Of a stretch of DNA of 5,930 bases, positions 4,745-5,930 are shown in pieces. The position numbers and the translations under genes were made by a program. The notes under the pieces are model-generated. The model was given only the letters and a program-made list of their open reading frames with translations, was not told the origin of the DNA and did no database searches. The first letter of the stretch is position 1. Every line of letters starts with the position of its first letter. The DNA comes from Bacteroidota bacterium (GTDB taxonomy: Bacteria; Bacteroidota; Ignavibacteria; Kapaibacteriales; UBA2268). The stretch covers positions 1 to 5,930 of the forward strand of contig JAKIZN010000119.1 of the NCBI GenBank assembly GCA_022708005.1. The letters run 5' to 3'.

Positions 4745-5930
4745 CTATAAACCAGAAATAGTCATTTCTTCGATTTTTAAAGTTGGGCAAGCAAATGCCA
4801 TCCTCGTATTTGGGTCATTGCCTACCATTTTAATGCCTTGCAACATTTTTCCGAGATTGCCCGAAATTGTAACTTCCGAAACTGGATAGGTTAGCTCGCC
4901 TTTCTCTATCCAAATGCCATAAGCGCCCTTTGAAATATCACCCGAAGTCGGCACGGTGCCTTGCCCGATAGTCGAGCAAAGCAATAAGCCTTTGTCTACC
5001 GATTTGATAATTTCGGCTTGCGAATATTTGCCCGGCTTAATAGCTAAGTTAGTCGGAGCGGGTCCAGTTGGCTTCATCGATAGTTTTTTAGAAGCATAAT
5101 TACTTAAAAAGTAATTTTTCAGCACTCCGTTTTCGATAATATCGAGCTTTCTGCCTATGACGCCGTCGCCATCAAATGGAACAGTTGCCCTGCCGCCCGG
5201 CAGCAAAGCATTATCGCTTAGCGAAATAGCTTCGCTTGCAACTTTTTCGTTGATTTTCCCAGCTAAAAAGCTGCGTTTCATATAAATATTACCGCCAGAA
5301 AGGCATTCAACTAAAAATCTTAAAAACATCCCCGAAGCAATTTCAGGTTCTAATACGATAGGTGTATTTTGAGTCTTGATTTTTCTTGCGCCGACCATTC
5401 GAGCAGTTTGAAAAACAGCTTTTTTTGCAATTTCGTCAATCGGCAGCAAATCATTAAACGCACGCGACGAATCGCTATGACCATCTTCGTATAAATTATC
5501 GCCTTCGCCAGCCTGCAACCATACCCCAACGCTGCTGTTCGACCTTTTATAATTTGCGGAAAAGCCATTGCTATTTGCCATATAAGAAGTGCCGACTGAA
5601 TTGCTAAAGCCAGCGCCAGAAGAACGCTTAATCCTTTTGTCCGCAAGGCACATTTTTTCGAGTTCGATAGCCATTTGCACTTTTTTCTCGGGCGGAACGC
5701 TTTCGGCACCCGCATCATACAAGTTCAATTTTTCTATGTCAAAATTGATTTTTTCAAATTCAGCCAGAGCCGAATATTCATCAGCCGACAAATATTTAGC
5801 CTTTGCGATAGAGCTTTCAATTAGCTTATCCAAAGTCGTATCCGACAAATCAGAAGTAGATGCCGTTGCAACTTTATTATCGACAATAATTTTCAGCGAG
5901 AGCGAAGTAGAGCCAGCAGAAATTAACTGC
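4745..5930 (-). CDS. pmbA: PmbA/TldE family protein, metalloprotease TldD partner (5' end outside window)
   Basis: In E. coli, TldD and PmbA (TldE) form a cytoplasmic protease that cleaves unfolded peptides such as the microcin B17 leader and CcdA. The 394 visible residues match PmbA along their length: the N-terminal STSDLSD stretch, the region around EIASGMFLRFLVECLSGG, VPFDGDGV, the GQGTVPTSGDISKGAYGIWIE region, YPVSEVTISGNL and VGNDPNTRMAF. There is no HExxxH zinc motif, which is expected because TldD carries the metal site. A TTG at 5846-5848 could be mistaken for the start, but the frame stays open and family-like to the right edge, so the gene is truncated by the window and lacks about 50 N-terminal residues. 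TldD is not in the window; it may lie just upstream. The gene is convergent with the chitinase gene, with hairpins between them. Confidence 0.93.
   Translation of the reverse strand, partial: QLISAGSTSLSLKIIVDNKVATASTSDLSDTTLDKLIESSIAKAKYLSADEYSALAEFEKINFDIEKLNLYDAGAESVPPEKKVQMAIELEKMCLADKRIKRSSGAGFSNSVGTSYMANSNGFSANYKRSNSSVGVWLQAGEGDNLYEDGHSDSSRAFNDLLPIDEIAKKAVFQTARMVGARKIKTQNTPIVLEPEIASGMFLRFLVECLSGGNIYMKRSFLAGKINEKVASEAISLSDNALLPGGRATVPFDGDGVIGRKLDIIENGVLKNYFLSNYASKKLSMKPTGPAPTNLAIKPGKYSQAEIIKSVDKGLLLCSTIGQGTVPTSGDISKGAYGIWIEKGELTYPVSEVTISGNLGKMLQGIKMVGNDPNTRMAFACPTLKIEEMTISGL

Noticed and set aside
5350..5718. Minus-strand open frame of 122 codons
   Set aside because: It lies inside pmbA in a different frame and has no family-like features.
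5846..5848. TTG as the true start of pmbA
   Set aside because: The frame continues to the window edge and the upstream residues match the PmbA N-terminal region.

Overview
The window looks like a piece of chromosome from a low-GC, Gram-negative bacterium of the Bacteroidota/Chlorobi (FCB) group. The main clue is a secreted glycoside hydrolase that ends in a type IX secretion (T9SS) type-A sorting domain, a system essentially confined to that group. Weak, A-rich translation starts and a TAnnTTTG-like promoter fit this. A Kapabacteria/Ignavibacteria-like member is possible but cannot be shown from this sequence. There are no mobile elements, CRISPR arrays, tRNA or rRNA genes, and no stretch over 300 bases lacks a gene.

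Layout. Positions 1-1198 (minus) hold a NorM-type MATE efflux transporter whose last ~50-60 residues lie beyond the left edge. Positions 1199-1385 are an intergenic spacer with two stem-loops, one a terminator-like hairpin directly before the MATE ribosome-binding site. Positions 1386-3053 (minus) are a compact three-gene unit, read from right to left: an exported cyclophilin prolyl isomerase, a HAD-IIIA phosphatase of GmhB/HisB-N type (starts 4-nt overlapped with the cyclophilin stop), and NuoC of respiratory complex I (16 nt further on). Positions 3054-3225 are a divergent regulatory region with a candidate promoter, a dyad and a strong terminator-like hairpin just upstream of the next gene. 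Positions 3226-4590 (plus) are a secreted GH18 chitinase-like enzyme with the T9SS tail. Positions 4591-4744 separate two convergent genes and are packed with a TAATCYT repeat tract, a palindrome and two hairpins. Positions 4745-5930 (minus) are PmbA/TldE, cut at its N-terminus by the right edge.

Function. The genes do not form one pathway: envelope protein folding, sugar-phosphate metabolism, respiration, drug/Na+ exchange, polysaccharide degradation and peptide maturation are mixed. I see no clear new multi-gene system. The most interesting signals are non-coding: terminator-like hairpins in the 5' leaders of the chitinase and the MATE gene, and the repeat/hairpin cluster between the convergent genes. 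Among the proteins, NuoC is separated from its usual nuo partners and the HAD phosphatase has lost most of its zinc ligands.
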